A stretch of DNA of 6,485 nt from Pseudomonadota bacterium (GTDB lineage Bacteria > Pseudomonadota > Alphaproteobacteria > Sphingomonadales > SMXR01), in assembly GCA_022571175.1 (NCBI GenBank), contig JACZYI010000113.1, forward strand, positions 1-6,485, read 5' to 3'. Within the stretch, counting starts at the first letter, position 1, and the number at the start of each line of letters is the position of its first letter. Both the position numbers and the translations under genes were made by a program. The notes below the pieces were generated by a model. The model did not search any database. It saw only the letters and a list, made by a program, of their open reading frames with translations, and was not told the origin of the DNA. Shown here in pieces: positions 6,485 through 6,485 of the stretch.

Positions 6485-6485
6485 C

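Overview
The window holds six protein-coding genes and almost no non-coding DNA. Base composition looks balanced and genes are tightly packed with short overlaps. The protein families suggest a Gram-negative bacterium, most likely a proteobacterium and perhaps an alphaproteobacterium. That placement is a low-confidence impression, since no rRNA or other phylogenetic marker is present.

Left part (1-1992, plus strand): the C-terminal part of one ATP-grasp ligase, cut by the window edge, is followed 19 nt later by a complete second ATP-grasp ligase of about 406 residues. They look like an operon. Right part (1989-6485, minus strand), in transcription order: a D-Ala-D-Ala ligase-like (Ddl-like) ATP-grasp protein whose N-terminus lies outside the window; an alpha/beta hydrolase; a MurF-like Mur ligase carrying an N-terminal membrane domain; and a SAM-dependent methyltransferase with the architecture of sugar C-methyltransferases. 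The first three minus-strand genes are almost contiguous (a 3-nt gap, then an overlap of 8 or 23 nt). The methyltransferase follows after 52 nt. The two gene groups converge and their stop codons overlap at 1989-1992.

Four of the six genes encode predicted ATP-dependent ligases that join a carboxylate to an amine: three ATP-grasp enzymes and one Mur ligase. The Ddl-like / hydrolase / membrane-MurF set resembles the dipeptide-forming and dipeptide-adding steps of peptidoglycan synthesis. However, the MurF-like protein has membrane helices where the UDP-MurNAc-binding domain should be. I infer that the set may attach or build a short peptide or amino-acid decoration on a membrane-linked acceptor, rather than serve ordinary peptidoglycan synthesis. 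The ATP-grasp pair and the methyltransferase would fit a surface-glycan or small-molecule modification locus. The substrates cannot be read from the sequence.

I saw no tRNA, rRNA, CRISPR array, insertion sequence, convincing promoter or convincing terminator.
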